The notes beneath the pieces were generated by a model, which searched no databases, was not told the origin of the DNA, and saw nothing but the letters and a program-made list of their open reading frames with translations. The position numbers were made by a program, and so were the translations under genes. From Paracoccaceae bacterium (GTDB lineage Bacteria > Pseudomonadota > Alphaproteobacteria > Rhodobacterales > Rhodobacteraceae), in assembly GCA_030750975.1 (NCBI GenBank), contig JASMHC010000016.1:62001-126000 (forward strand): a stretch of 64,000 nt of DNA. The letters run 5' to 3'. This document shows, in pieces, positions 24,232 to 33,090 of the stretch. How positions within the stretch are numbered: position 1 is the stretch's first letter; every line of letters starts with the position of its first letter.

Positions 24232-26091
24232 ATGAGAACGCTTTCTTTATATGCCGGAGCAGGGCTTGGCGCGGCGGTCGTTCTGACGCTCGCCTCGGTT
24301 TATGCCGACCGGAATATTTCGCCGGTTCAGGGTGACTTTTCCGTGATCGGAACCGGCGGATCGAACCCGGACAGTTTGTTGATCGCAAATGGGACGATCC
24401 CTGAACATAGCGGGGTTTTCCGGCTTGGCCGGGTCGCGACCAAAGATGAAATCGCGGCCTGGGATCTGGACATTCTGCCCGATGGCACAGGTCTTCCTGT
24501 TGGCCGGGGCAATGTTGAGGACGGCGAGATGCTGTTTGTAGACTATTGCGCGGTTTGCCACGGTGATTTTGCCGAAGGTGTTGGCAATTGGCCCAAGCTT
24601 GCCGGGGGCGAAGATACGCTGGCCGATGAGGACCCTTTGAAAACTGTCGGGTCCTATTGGCCTTATCTGTCCACGACCTTTGATTATGTGCGCCGGTCGA
24701 TGCCTTTCGGGAATGCGCAAAGCCTGAGCGATGACGAGGTTTATGCCATCGTCGCCTATATCCTTTATTCGAATTATCTGGTCGAAGAGGATTTCGAGCT
24801 GTCGAACGAAACCTTCCTTGGTGTCGAAATGCCGAACGCGGACGGGTTTATCGTCGATGATCGGGCAGAGGCCGAATACGCGATCTGGACCACGGACAGC
24901 GATGCCTATTGCACGGTGGATTGCAAGGACAGCGTGGAAATCACCATGCGGGCGGCGGTTCTGGACGTGACCCCGGAAGAGACCAAGGATCGTCGCATTC
25001 AGGAATTGGTCGATGAAACCGATCCGGATTCGGTGCGCCTGGCCGAGGCGCTGGCCTCGGCTGATCTGCCTGAACATCAAGGGGCATTCGGTCTGGGCCG
25101 CGTGGCGCTGCCCACTGAAATCGCGGCCTGGGATCGGGACATTCTGCCCGATGGCACGGGTCTTCCTGTTGGCCGGGGCAATGTTGAGGACGGCGAGATG
25201 CTGTTTGTCGACTATTGCGCCGTTTGCCACGGCGATTTTGCCGAAGGTGTTGGCAATTGGCCCAAGCTGGCCGGGGGCGAAGACACGCTGGCCGATGAGG
25301 ACCCTTTGAAAACTGTCGGGTCCTATTGGCCTTATCTGTCCACGACCTTCGACTATGTGCGCCGGTCGATGCCATTCGGGAATGCGCAAAGCTTAAGCGA
25401 TGACGAGGTTTATGCCATTGTCGCCTATATCCTTTATTCAAACTATCTGGTCGAAGAGGATTTCGAGCTGTCGAACGAAACCTTCCTTGGCGTCGATATG
25501 CCGAACGCGGACGGGTTTATCGTCGATGACCGGGCAGAGGCCGAATATGCGATCTGGACCACGGACAGCGATGCCTATTGCACTGTGGATTGCAAGGACA
25601 GCGTAGAGATTACCATGCGGGCGGCGGTTCTGGACGTGACCCCGGTAGAGACCGAGGCGGAAGAGTTGCAACAGCTTGTCGAAGCAACCGATCCGGATGC
25701 CGGGGGTGCGGCAGAGGTTGCGGCCATGGCAGGCGGCGGGTCTTCGATTGTGATGACCGGCGCGTTTGATGCCGAGCTTGTGGCAAGCGGTGAAAAGGTC
25801 TTCAAAAAGTGTAAGGCCTGCCACCAGATCGGTGCGGGGGCTGAAAACAAATCCGGTCCTCAGTTGAACCAGATTGCCGGTCGCCTGATTGGTGGCGCGG
25901 ACGGGTTTAAGTATTCAGGCGCACTTTCCGGCATGGCCGATCAGGGGCTGATCTGGACGGATGAAGCGCTGGCCGGGTTTTTGAGAAACCCGAAAGCCTA
26001 TGCGAAGGGGACGAAAATGTCTTTCGCGGGTCTGAAGAAAGAAACCGATATTTTGGCGGTCATTGAGTATCTGAAATCCGCCGGACAATGA
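24232..26091 (+). CDS. soxD: Sulfane dehydrogenase cytochrome subunit SoxD with tandemly duplicated haem domain
   Basis: Electron-accepting c-type cytochrome partner of SoxC. Usual SoxD proteins are about 380-400 residues with two haems; this one is 619 residues with three: CAVCH at 106-110, CAVCH at 329-333 and CKACH at 527-531. The N-terminal SoxD domain occurs twice, period 223 residues, nearly identical except for three substitutions in the core. Each copy also keeps a YCTVDCKDS cysteine pair. The C-terminal domain is an ordinary class I cytochrome c. Residues 1-25 form a signal or anchor. The start is taken at ATG 24232; a TTG at 24217 is possible. Confidence 0.93.
   Translation: MRTLSLYAGAGLGAAVVLTLASVYADRNISPVQGDFSVIGTGGSNPDSLLIANGTIPEHSGVFRLGRVATKDEIAAWDLDILPDGTGLPVGRGNVEDGEMLFVDYCAVCHGDFAEGVGNWPKLAGGEDTLADEDPLKTVGSYWPYLSTTFDYVRRSMPFGNAQSLSDDEVYAIVAYILYSNYLVEEDFELSNETFLGVEMPNADGFIVDDRAEAEYAIWTTDSDAYCTVDCKDSVEITMRAAVLDVTPEETKDRRIQELVDETDPDSVRLAEALASADLPEHQGAFGLGRVALPTEIAAWDRDILPDGTGLPVGRGNVEDGEMLFVDYCAVCHGDFAEGVGNWPKLAGGEDTLADEDPLKTVGSYWPYLSTTFDYVRRSMPFGNAQSLSDDEVYAIVAYILYSNYLVEEDFELSNETFLGVDMPNADGFIVDDRAEAEYAIWTTDSDAYCTVDCKDSVEITMRAAVLDVTPVETEAEELQQLVEATDPDAGGAAEVAAMAGGGSSIVMTGAFDAELVASGEKVFKKCKACHQIGAGAENKSGPQLNQIAGRLIGGADGFKYSGALSGMADQGLIWTDEALAGFLRNPKAYAKGTKMSFAGLKKETDILAVIEYLKSAGQ
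24448..24985 (+). repeat. SoxD internal tandem duplication, unit 1 core
   Basis: First copy of the near-identical core within soxD, from the EIAAWD codons to the VTPEET codons. It aligns with 25117-25654 at a constant offset of 669 bases (223 codons). By eye about 25 mismatches occur in roughly 535 bases, nearly all at third codon positions. Weaker similarity continues on both sides, including the linker ending in TDPD. Confidence 0.9.
25117..25654 (+). repeat. SoxD internal tandem duplication, unit 2 core
   Basis: Second copy of the duplicated SoxD haem domain core. The only residue differences from unit 1 in the core are Leu to Arg after AAWD, Glu to Asp in LGVEMPN, and Glu to Val in TPEET. 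The copy is in frame with unit 1 and with the C-terminal cytochrome domain, so the gene is not broken. Confidence 0.9.
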
Positions 26092-26101
26092 CAAACCGGG
26101 G

Positions 26102-26120
26102 CGCCCCGGCTTTCGGGGCG
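26102..26120 (+). terminator. Hairpin after soxD, possible weak terminator
   Basis: CGCCCCG-N5-CGGGGCG forms a 7-base stem 10 bases after the soxD stop. It is not followed by a T run, so it is more likely a message-stabilising or partly terminating hairpin between soxD and soxE than a strong terminator. The rest of the 141-base gap shows no clear motif. Confidence 0.4.
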
Positions 26121-26232
26121 TCTCGAACCGAACTACGCGCGAATTGCGCAAAGACTGCTGAAACTGTTCGCGTGAGTTGTTTGGCGACAGTGTAATTCCT
26201 CGGGCTGTTTTCGGCTGAGTGGGGGGTGTGTA

Positions 26233-27084
26233 ATGAGTAAATCCACCGGCATGAACGGCTTGGTCCTGTTCGCAGCCGCCGCGACCGCATCGATTGCAGT
26301 GCTGGGATTGGCATCGATCTTGGCCAGCCAGAGCGTTGTGACCGTCGGCTCGGACTATGCCGAAATGGGTGCGGGCCGATTAAATCCAGACAGCATTTTT
26401 ATGGCCGGCACCAAAGGTGATACCGATCTCAGCCGGGCATCCATGCCCGGTCAGATCGGCGATGCCGACAAGGGTGCGCGGCTTTGGAAAAAATGCGTCG
26501 CGTGCCATCAGATCGGTCCCAATGCCAGCAACCGTGTCGGTCCGCATCTGAATTTCGTGTTTGACCGTAAGGCCGGCACCGTTGCGGATTATCGCTATTC
26601 CGAGGGCATGGCCCGGCTTGGTGACGAGGGTCTGATCTGGTCAATCGGCACGCTGAACACCTTTATTGAAAACCCCAAGGCGGTGGTGCCGGGCACGAGG
26701 ATGAATTTCTTAGGCATGGAAAGCCAGGCCGAGCGGAACGACTTGCTGGCGTTCCTGCGCCAGTTTTCAGACGATCCGTCGAATATCCCCGAAGCTGCGG
26801 CAACCGCGATCCCGCCCGAAGTGACGCTTGCGCCCGAGGTTTTGGCGATGGTCGGGGACCGGGACTATGGCGAGTATCTGGGCAGCGAATGCACAACCTG
26901 CCACCAGCGCGACGGGTCGGATGACGGTATTCCGGCAATTATGGGCTGGCCAGCCAAAGACTTTGTGATCGCAATGCATGCTTACAAACAAAAAATCCGG
27001 GAAAACCCGGTGATGCAATTGATGGCTTCGCGGCTGTCGGATGAAGAGATCGCCGCACTTGCCGCGTATTTTGAGGAGTTCTGA
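26233..27084 (+). CDS. soxE: Dihaem c-type cytochrome SoxE
   Basis: A 283-residue periplasmic or membrane-anchored cytochrome with two haem motifs, CVACH at 88-92 and CTTCH at 220-224. Residues about 8-30 are a hydrophobic signal or anchor. The first haem domain closely resembles the C-terminal domain of SoxD (KKCxACHQIG, DEGLIW, NPKA, GTxMxF), and its leader shares the NPDS pattern with SoxD, so the two are paralogues. SoxE is thought to pair with SoxF or shuttle electrons. Starts at ATG 26233. Confidence 0.85.
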   Translation: MSKSTGMNGLVLFAAAATASIAVLGLASILASQSVVTVGSDYAEMGAGRLNPDSIFMAGTKGDTDLSRASMPGQIGDADKGARLWKKCVACHQIGPNASNRVGPHLNFVFDRKAGTVADYRYSEGMARLGDEGLIWSIGTLNTFIENPKAVVPGTRMNFLGMESQAERNDLLAFLRQFSDDPSNIPEAAATAIPPEVTLAPEVLAMVGDRDYGEYLGSECTTCHQRDGSDDGIPAIMGWPAKDFVIAMHAYKQKIRENPVMQLMASRLSDEEIAALAAYFEEF

Positions 27085-27160
27085 GTAACCAATAACGAGC
27101 CGGAACATAGCGTAAACTCCTAAAGTTCCGGCCAGTGTGATTTTAACAAAGGAGGAACAA

Positions 27161-28423
27161 ATGAATTTAGACAGACGTCGTTTTATAGGGGCTGGTGTGG
27201 CCGTTTCGGCAACCCTTTCCGCGCCGATGGTCATGGGGCAAGGCAAGCCGCGCGTTGTTGTTGTCGGCGGTGGCGCCGGTGGTGCTACGGCGGCGCGTTA
27301 TATCGCCAAGGGGTCGCAAGGCGCCATTGATGTGACGCTTGTTGAGCCGTCGCGCAAATATTACACCTGCTTCTTTTCGAACCTGTATATCGGTGGGTTC
27401 CGCACGCTTTCCAATATCGGTCATACTTATGGCACGCTGGCCGCCGAATACGGTATCAACGTCGTCCATGACTGGGCGATTGGCGTGGATCGTAACGCAA
27501 AAACGGTTTCGTTGGCCGGAGGCGCAAGCCTGCCATATGATCGGCTGGTCCTGTCGCCGGGTATCGATTTTGTCGATGGCGCGGTTCCGGGCTGGGATAT
27601 TTCGGCGCAAAACGCGATGCCGCACGCCTATAAGGCGGGCAGCCAGTCGGAATTGCTGAAAGCGCAGATCGAATCGATGCCGCAGGGCGGTGTTTATTGC
27701 ATGGTCGCGCCACCGAACCCGTATCGCTGTCCTCCGGGACCTTATGAGCGGATTTCGATGGTCGCCCATGTGCTGAAACAGAAAAACCCCACGGCCAAGA
27801 TATTGATTGCCGACCCGAAAGAGAAATTCTCGAAACAGGCTTTGTTCGAAGAAGGCTGGGAAAAGCATTATGGGGGCATGATCGAACGGCTTGGTCCGGA
27901 TTTTGGCGGCAATAATGTTACCGTTGATCCAAAGGCAATGACGGTCGATATCGACGGTGAAGTCGCCAAGGTGGACGTGTGTAACGTCATTCCGGCGATG
28001 AAAGCGGGCCGTATCTGCGAGATGGCGGGCGTGAACGACGGCAATTGGGCACCGACGATCGCCCACACCATGCAAAGCAAGGCGGACGAGAATATCCACA
28101 TTCTTGGCGATGCGGCGGCGCAGGGGGATATGCCGAAATCGGGCTTTTCGGCCAATAGTCAGGCAAAGGTCGCGGCAATGGCCATTCGCGGTGCGTTGAC
28201 CGGTTCGAAGGTCTTCCCTGCGAAGTTTTCGAACACGTGCTGGTCGCTTATCGAAACGGATGACGGTGTCAAAGTCGGCGCCTCCTATGAGGCGACGGAC
28301 GAGAAGATTGCCAAAACTTCGGGGTTTGTTTCGTCCACCGGTGAAGACGCTGCCTTGCGCAAGGCCACTTATGACGAGTCGGTTGGCTGGTATGCGGGCA
28401 TCACGGCAGACATGTTTGGCTGA
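27161..28423 (+). CDS. soxF: Flavocytochrome c sulfide dehydrogenase flavoprotein SoxF
   Basis: A 420-residue FAD protein that can oxidise sulfide and can stimulate the Sox system. Tat-like signal RRRFIGAGVAVSATL, then the dinucleotide fold VVVVGGGAGGATAARYI. The redox cysteines characteristic of the flavocytochrome c family appear as YYTCFFSNLY and FSNTCWSLIE. The C-terminus has the FCSD-type domain. The ATG at 27161 has a strong GGAGGA site; the frame open to 27137 is less likely. Ends the sox operon; a terminator follows. Confidence 0.92.
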   Translation: MNLDRRRFIGAGVAVSATLSAPMVMGQGKPRVVVVGGGAGGATAARYIAKGSQGAIDVTLVEPSRKYYTCFFSNLYIGGFRTLSNIGHTYGTLAAEYGINVVHDWAIGVDRNAKTVSLAGGASLPYDRLVLSPGIDFVDGAVPGWDISAQNAMPHAYKAGSQSELLKAQIESMPQGGVYCMVAPPNPYRCPPGPYERISMVAHVLKQKNPTAKILIADPKEKFSKQALFEEGWEKHYGGMIERLGPDFGGNNVTVDPKAMTVDIDGEVAKVDVCNVIPAMKAGRICEMAGVNDGNWAPTIAHTMQSKADENIHILGDAAAQGDMPKSGFSANSQAKVAAMAIRGALTGSKVFPAKFSNTCWSLIETDDGVKVGASYEATDEKIAKTSGFVSSTGEDAALRKATYDESVGWYAGITADMFG

Positions 28424-28443
28424 TTGCCGCTGAAAGATATGGG

Positions 28444-28474
28444 AAAGGGCCGTTGCAGATGTGGCGGCCCTTTT
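28444..28474 (+). terminator. Rho-independent terminator after soxF
   Basis: AAAGGGCCG and CGGCCCTTT form a perfect 9-base stem with a 12-base loop, ending in TTTT, 20 bases after the soxF stop. Marks the end of the sox operon. The remaining bases to clpP (28475-28639) presumably hold the clpP promoter; no convincing heat-shock motif was assigned. Confidence 0.8.
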
Positions 28475-28639
28475 GCCTGCGGGATCTGTTAACCTTGTGT
28501 TAACCATTGAGAGCAAAGGCGACGAAATCCTGCGCCGAAACGCTAAGTTTGTGCGACTGCCCTTGCAGGCCCTTTGACGCAGCACTAAGACTCGGTGAAC
28601 AGAAATATTTCAGCGATTAGTGCAGCAGGCAGGTCCAGG

Positions 28640-29272
28640 ATGAATGATCCCTTTGATACTTACATGAACACCCTTGTGCCAATGGTGGTTGAACAGACCA
28701 GCCGTGGCGAACGCGCGTATGATATTTTCTCGCGCCTGTTAAAAGAGCGGATCATCTTCGTGAACGGCCCGGTTCATGATGGCATGTCGTCTTTGATCGT
28801 GGCCCAGCTGCTGCATCTGGAAGCGGAAAATCCGAAGAAAGAAATCAGCATGTATATCAACAGCCCCGGTGGTGTCGTCACCTCGGGCCTGTCGATCTAT
28901 GACACGATGCAATATATCCGCCCCAAGGTTTCGACCCTCGTGATCGGGCAGGCGGCGTCGATGGGGTCGCTTTTGCTGACCGCAGGCGAACAGGGCATGC
29001 GCTTTTCTCTGCCCAACAGCCGCATCATGGTGCACCAGCCTTCGGGCGGGTATCAGGGTCAGGCGACGGATATCATGATCCATGCCGAGGAAACCCTGAA
29101 ACTGAAGCGCCGGTTGAACGAGATTTACGTCAAGCACACCGGCCGCAAGCTGGAAGAGGTTGAAGAGGCGTTGGAGCGCGACAACTTTATGTCGCCCGAA
29201 GACGCCAAGGAATGGGGCCTGATTGACGAGATCGTCGAGGCCCGTGTTCAGGCCGGAGGCGAAGAAGACTGA
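28640..29272 (+). CDS. clpP: ATP-dependent Clp protease proteolytic subunit
   Basis: A 210-residue serine peptidase that forms the tetradecameric ClpP chamber and works with ClpX downstream. Catalytic Ser lies in [10 protein letters not shown], His in IMVHQPSGG and the Asp in the following helix region. The start is the ATG at 28640 ([12 protein letters not shown]), giving the usual length; an in-frame start at 28595 would add 15 unlikely residues. Separate terminator before clpX. Confidence 0.96.
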   Translation: MNDPFDTYMNTLVPMVVEQTSRGERAYDIFSRLLKERIIFVNGPVHDGMSSLIVAQLLHLEAENPKKEISMYINSPGGVVTSGLSIYDTMQYIRPKVSTLVIGQAASMGSLLLTAGEQGMRFSLPNSRIMVHQPSGGYQGQATDIMIHAEETLKLKRRLNEIYVKHTGRKLEEVEEALERDNFMSPEDAKEWGLIDEIVEARVQAGGEED

Positions 29273-29277
29273 TCTAT

Positions 29278-29302
29278 TGCCCCCGCAAGCCGGGGGCATT
29301 TT
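29278..29302 (+). terminator. Rho-independent terminator after clpP
   Basis: TGCCCCCG-N5-CGGGGGCA followed by TTTTC, 5 bases after the clpP stop. clpX may therefore be transcribed largely from its own promoter. Confidence 0.8.
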
Positions 29303-29332
29303 CGCATTGTGGCCGAGGTGAAGCTGCCTTAG

Positions 29333-29346
29333 GCTTTAGCTAAAGC
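29333..29346. promoter_or_regulatory. Perfect 14-base palindrome upstream of clpX
   Basis: GCTTTAGCTAAAGC lies 45 bases before the clpX start, in the likely promoter region. It could be an operator. No regulator is assigned; a chance palindrome of this length is possible. Confidence 0.3.
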
Positions 29347-29391
29347 AAAGATACTTGTTTGATTTTCGGGCACGGCCCAAAAGGATGAAAG

Positions 29392-30657
29392 ATGGCGAAC
29401 TCTTCAGGCGACAGCAAGAACACGCTTTATTGCAGCTTTTGCGGTAAAAGCCAGCACGAGGTACGCAAGCTGATCGCAGGTCCGACCGTGTTCATCTGCG
29501 ACGAATGTGTCGAATTGTGCATGGATATCATTCGCGAGGAAACCAAATCCTCGGGTCTGAAAACCAAGGACGGTGTTCCGACGCCAAAGGAAATCTGCGA
29601 GGTTCTGGACGATTACGTGATCGGTCAGGCAACGGCGAAAAAGGTTTTGTCCGTCGCGGTGCACAATCACTACAAGCGTCTGGAGCATGCCCAGAAGACG
29701 GGCGACATTGAACTTGCCAAGTCAAACATCCTGCTGATCGGGCCGACCGGTTGCGGCAAGACATTGCTTGCGCAGACGCTGGCCCGCATATTGGATGTGC
29801 CGTTTACCATGGCGGACGCCACCACTCTGACCGAGGCCGGGTATGTTGGCGAGGATGTGGAAAACATCATTCTCAAGCTGCTTCAGGCGTCGGAATACAA
29901 TGTCGAACGCGCCCAGCGCGGCATCGTTTATATCGACGAGGTCGACAAGATCACCCGCAAGTCGGAAAACCCGTCGATCACCCGCGATGTGTCGGGCGAG
30001 GGTGTGCAGCAGGCGCTGTTGAAACTGATGGAGGGCACGGTGGCCTCGGTTCCGCCGCAGGGGGGGCGCAAGCATCCGCAGCAGGAATTCCTGCAAGTGG
30101 ACACAACGAATATCCTGTTTATCTGTGGCGGTGCATTCGCGGGACTGGACAAGATCATCGCCCAGCGTGGCAAAGGTTCGGCCATGGGCTTTGGTGCGGA
30201 TGTGCGCGACAATGATGATCGCGGTGTCGGTGAGCTGTTCAAAGAGCTTGAGCCGGAAGATTTGCTGAAATTCGGTCTGATCCCGGAATTCGTCGGTCGC
30301 CTGCCGGTGATTGCGACGCTCGAGGATCTGGACGAAGACGCGCTGGTCACGATCCTGACACAGCCCAAGAACGCCCTGATCAAGCAATATCAGAAATTGT
30401 TCGAGCTTGAGGAAACCGACCTGTCCTTCACCGATGAAGCTCTTCACGCAGTGGCCAAACGCGCGATTGAGCGCAAGACCGGTGCGCGGGGGCTTCGATC
30501 AATCCTTGAAGACATTTTGCTCGACACGATGTTCGATCTGCCGGGCATGGACGATGTCACCGAGGTTGTGGTGAACGAAGAGGTTGTCACCAGCGGAGAA
30601 GTGCCGCCGTTGATGATCTATGCCGAGAACCAGGCCGAAGGGGCCGAGGCGGGCTAG
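29392..30657 (+). CDS. clpX: ClpX unfoldase, ATP-binding subunit of ClpXP
   Basis: A 421-residue AAA+ unfoldase. N-terminal zinc domain with Cys pairs CSFC and CDEC (about residues 14-42), Walker A GPTGCGKT, pore loop GYVGEDVE, Walker [10 protein letters not shown], sensor region and a C-terminal [12 protein letters not shown] domain. Standard length. Feeds substrates to ClpP and in alphaproteobacteria is central to cell-cycle control. Followed by a structured intergenic repeat rather than an ordinary terminator. Confidence 0.97.
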   Translation: MANSSGDSKNTLYCSFCGKSQHEVRKLIAGPTVFICDECVELCMDIIREETKSSGLKTKDGVPTPKEICEVLDDYVIGQATAKKVLSVAVHNHYKRLEHAQKTGDIELAKSNILLIGPTGCGKTLLAQTLARILDVPFTMADATTLTEAGYVGEDVENIILKLLQASEYNVERAQRGIVYIDEVDKITRKSENPSITRDVSGEGVQQALLKLMEGTVASVPPQGGRKHPQQEFLQVDTTNILFICGGAFAGLDKIIAQRGKGSAMGFGADVRDNDDRGVGELFKELEPEDLLKFGLIPEFVGRLPVIATLEDLDEDALVTILTQPKNALIKQYQKLFELEETDLSFTDEALHAVAKRAIERKTGARGLRSILEDILLDTMFDLPGMDDVTEVVVNEEVVTSGEVPPLMIYAENQAEGAEAG

Positions 30658-30670
30658 GGCTGGAAGCCAC

Positions 30671-30791
30671 TTTAATGCGTTTCGAGATTAACTTGAGACG
30701 CGAAGTTGATTTCGAAACGCAGCGCAACACCTCAATGTTTCGCGCGTTTCGCCCAAAACCCGTGTGTCAGGTTTTGGGAGAAACGCTTTAG
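30671..30791. repeat. Structured intergenic repeat, copy A (MITE-like)
   Basis: About 121 bases filling the clpX to GT61-gene gap. Terminal arms are GCGTTTC and GAAACGC. It folds as two modules: GCGTTTCG...CGAAACGC at 30677-30720, and GCGTTTC...AAAACC-loop-GGTTTT...GAAACGC at 30744-30786. Related elements are at 52038-52153 and 57413-57531. The TTA at 30788-30790 in its right end is the TAA stop of the minus-strand gene. Confidence 0.75.
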
Positions 30792-32581
30792 TAGCTTTCA
30801 AACAGCTCGAACCCGTCGCCCAGCAATTTTTCCACGCCTGCAACGCTGTAGGACGTCCATGTTCTGGCCGTAGCGTCGATAAAGCCGGCCCTGATCAATT
30901 GGCTGCGCACCGATGACATGTTGATTTCGCCCAATCCCATGCGCTTGCGGGTTTTTCCAACCGGCATCCATGTGCGTTTCAGCGCGTTGATCGGCACAGG
31001 CGGTGTGCCGCTGAAGCTGTGGACATGGCGTTCGATCTGATCGGTTGCCCCGGAATTTCGGCGGGCGATCACCGCCAGTTTCTGGTCAGGCCGGGCCACC
31101 ATTGCAAACAGGTGAACGGCCGAGCCTTCGGCGGCGATGATATGGCTTGCCGCCTTGTACCGGCTGATCTGGCTGCGCAGATCATGCTCTTCGGGGTGGA
31201 AAATGTCATAGCCTTGCTCGCTCAGATAGCCTTCCAGCCGCTCTTCGCCGATCAATGCGCCTTTGCGAAAGCCGATTTTACTGCGGCTGATATACAGCTT
31301 TTTTTCGCCTTTGGCTTCGACATCGGCTGCAAAATTGGCGTGAACGGCTGCGCGATAGGCCTGGGTTCCGTCAACGATTTGCCCCAGACCAAAGCCTTGA
31401 CCGGGCACAACAAGTTTTTCAACTTCGGTCGGTTCGGTGACGATGCGAATTGGCAGGTCGCTTCCCATGAGCTTCACAAAATCAGTTTGGTAGGACACCA
31501 GCTTGTCCCCCACCCGGGGCCGCTTGGGGATAAACACGATCCCGTCCGCATCCTGCACCTGATCCAAGGCCCAAAGTCTGCTGGTGCTTTCCACGAGGAA
31601 ATGGCCGAAATGCATCCACATCACACCGCCCCAAATCCACGTGCCGTCCAGCTTTTGCGTGGCCGGAGCGGCATTGCGTGGTCGGGTGGTGATCGGTCTT
31701 TTGTTCCGCCACAAGGCCCCGATGGCGCAGTACGAATTATCCGCCCGCAAAACGCCCGCTTCCTGCACGAGTTCGCTTGTCACCGGGGGGATGACCCTGG
31801 CGTTTTCAACCGTTTCGATGCGTTCCGACCAGCCGCCGCTTGGCGATGGGGGCTTATCATAGTCCGAGACCGAGCGGGTGCAGGTCCAGACCAGACGGGT
31901 CGAAACCTTGTCGTTTTTGTCAAACCCCTGATCGCGCAGGATATTCTTGCATTCGCGCATACCGTCCACGCCATAGGCGTCGGGGTGGAATTCGATCACG
32001 ATGGCCCGGATACCATCCAGATTGGCATGGCGCAGCAACTCAAGCTCGCCCCCTTCGATGTCCATCACAAGGATCGTAGGCGAGAACCTGCGGCGCACTT
32101 CTTCAAAATCGCGCGTTTTAACCTTTACTTCGCGGGTCGCCCGCCCCGCTTTGGCAACCAGCGACGACCCGAGATAGCTGTTCTGGACATGAAAGCTGAT
32201 TTCGTCCGGTCTGTCAGGCGCCGAAAGCAACACCTCGTTCACAACCGAAATGCGGTCGCTTAGACCATTAATCGAATAAAGGGTGTTGATCGTGCCAATC
32301 AGGGCTGGGTTCGCCTCAAACGACAGAACCCTTTGTGGCTTGCGGTTATGTGCGGCCACCGCGCCGACCACGCCAATGCCCGCCCCAAGCTCAAGCACGC
32401 GATCACTTTCAGAGACAGTGGAAAGAACCCCCAGTATTTCCTGCCCCTCGTATCGGCCCGCATTCAACCGCTCGATCCGGCTTTCGTTCAGAAATGGGGA
32501 AGGGGGGATTTTCACCCCAAGACAGTTGGCTGCCTGTTCCATTGCTCTACCTGCTTCGTGCATTCTGGTTGTTTCGGCCAT
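30788..32581 (-). CDS. FkbM-type methyltransferase fused to GT61-type glycosyltransferase
   Basis: A 597-residue two-domain protein. Residues about 60-220 are an FkbM-family SAM methyltransferase, with VLELGAGIGVVGAVA as SAM motif I and ILVMDIEGGELELLRH typical of FkbM. Residues about 290-520 match the GT61/DUF563 glycosyltransferases, with WMHFGHFLVESTSRLW and IIAAEGSAVHLFAM. It probably builds and methylates a surface glycan, though no other glycan genes adjoin it. A 16-base palindrome overlaps its ribosome-binding site. Its stop codon lies in repeat copy A. The exact sugar and acceptor are unknown. Confidence 0.82.
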   Translation of the reverse strand: MAETTRMHEAGRAMEQAANCLGVKIPPSPFLNESRIERLNAGRYEGQEILGVLSTVSESDRVLELGAGIGVVGAVAAHNRKPQRVLSFEANPALIGTINTLYSINGLSDRISVVNEVLLSAPDRPDEISFHVQNSYLGSSLVAKAGRATREVKVKTRDFEEVRRRFSPTILVMDIEGGELELLRHANLDGIRAIVIEFHPDAYGVDGMRECKNILRDQGFDKNDKVSTRLVWTCTRSVSDYDKPPSPSGGWSERIETVENARVIPPVTSELVQEAGVLRADNSYCAIGALWRNKRPITTRPRNAAPATQKLDGTWIWGGVMWMHFGHFLVESTSRLWALDQVQDADGIVFIPKRPRVGDKLVSYQTDFVKLMGSDLPIRIVTEPTEVEKLVVPGQGFGLGQIVDGTQAYRAAVHANFAADVEAKGEKKLYISRSKIGFRKGALIGEERLEGYLSEQGYDIFHPEEHDLRSQISRYKAASHIIAAEGSAVHLFAMVARPDQKLAVIARRNSGATDQIERHVHSFSGTPPVPINALKRTWMPVGKTRKRMGLGEINMSSVRSQLIRAGFIDATARTWTSYSVAGVEKLLGDGFELFESY

Positions 32582-32583
32582 GT

Positions 32584-32599
32584 TACAGGAATTCCTGTA
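32584..32599. promoter_or_regulatory. Perfect 16-base palindrome covering the GT61-gene ribosome-binding site
   Basis: TACAGGAATTCCTGTA sits 2 bases before the minus-strand ATG at 32581 and includes the AGGA ribosome-binding site. It could act as an operator or as an RNA hairpin hiding the site. Seen directly; function inferred. Confidence 0.45.
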
Positions 32600-32693
32600 C
32601 GTTCACCAAGCGATTTAGCGCCAAAGGGTTGCTGGCCTCTGGACGTTTTTCACTGCATGGGGCATATAACTGTCAGGATTTCCGGAGGACCCA

Positions 32694-33077
32694 ATGGGCA
32701 TTCTCAATACCATGCTTCGCGCCGTCACCTGGTGGAACGGCCAAACCCTGAACACGCAGTTTTACACCTGGCGCAAAGGTGTCAAGGTCGGCGAAGACGA
32801 GCAGGGCAATGTGTTCTACACAACCCGCGACGGCAAGCGCCGTTGGGTGACATTCAATGGCGAACCCGAGGCAAGCCGGATCAGCCCCGATTGGCACGGA
32901 TGGCTTCATGGCACTTGGGAAAACACGCCTGACAAGGAACCCTTGGCGCATAAAAGCTGGCAAAAACCGCATCAGGAAAACCTGACCGGGTCCGCTCTGG
33001 CCTATGCGCCTGCGGGATCGATGCGTCAGGCACAACCGGCCGACCGCCGTGATTACGAGGCCTGGTCGCCGGAGTAA
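32694..33077 (+). CDS. NDUFA12-family accessory subunit of NADH:ubiquinone oxidoreductase
   Basis: A 127-residue homologue of mitochondrial B17.2 (NDUFA12), an accessory subunit of complex I retained in alphaproteobacteria. The family patterns [21 protein letters not shown] and [13 protein letters not shown] are clear. No signal peptide, so it would sit on the cytoplasmic side. First gene of a group with mlaD and a DUF2155 protein, a common Rhodobacterales order. Confidence 0.92.
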   Translation: MGILNTMLRAVTWWNGQTLNTQFYTWRKGVKVGEDEQGNVFYTTRDGKRRWVTFNGEPEASRISPDWHGWLHGTWENTPDKEPLAHKSWQKPHQENLTGSALAYAPAGSMRQAQPADRRDYEAWSPE

Positions 33078-33090
33078 GGGCAGCCCCTTG

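Noticed and set aside
24232-26091. SoxD duplication as an assembly artefact
   Set aside because: The two units differ at about 25 bases, mostly silent, and the flanking linkers have diverged further. An artefact would give identical copies.
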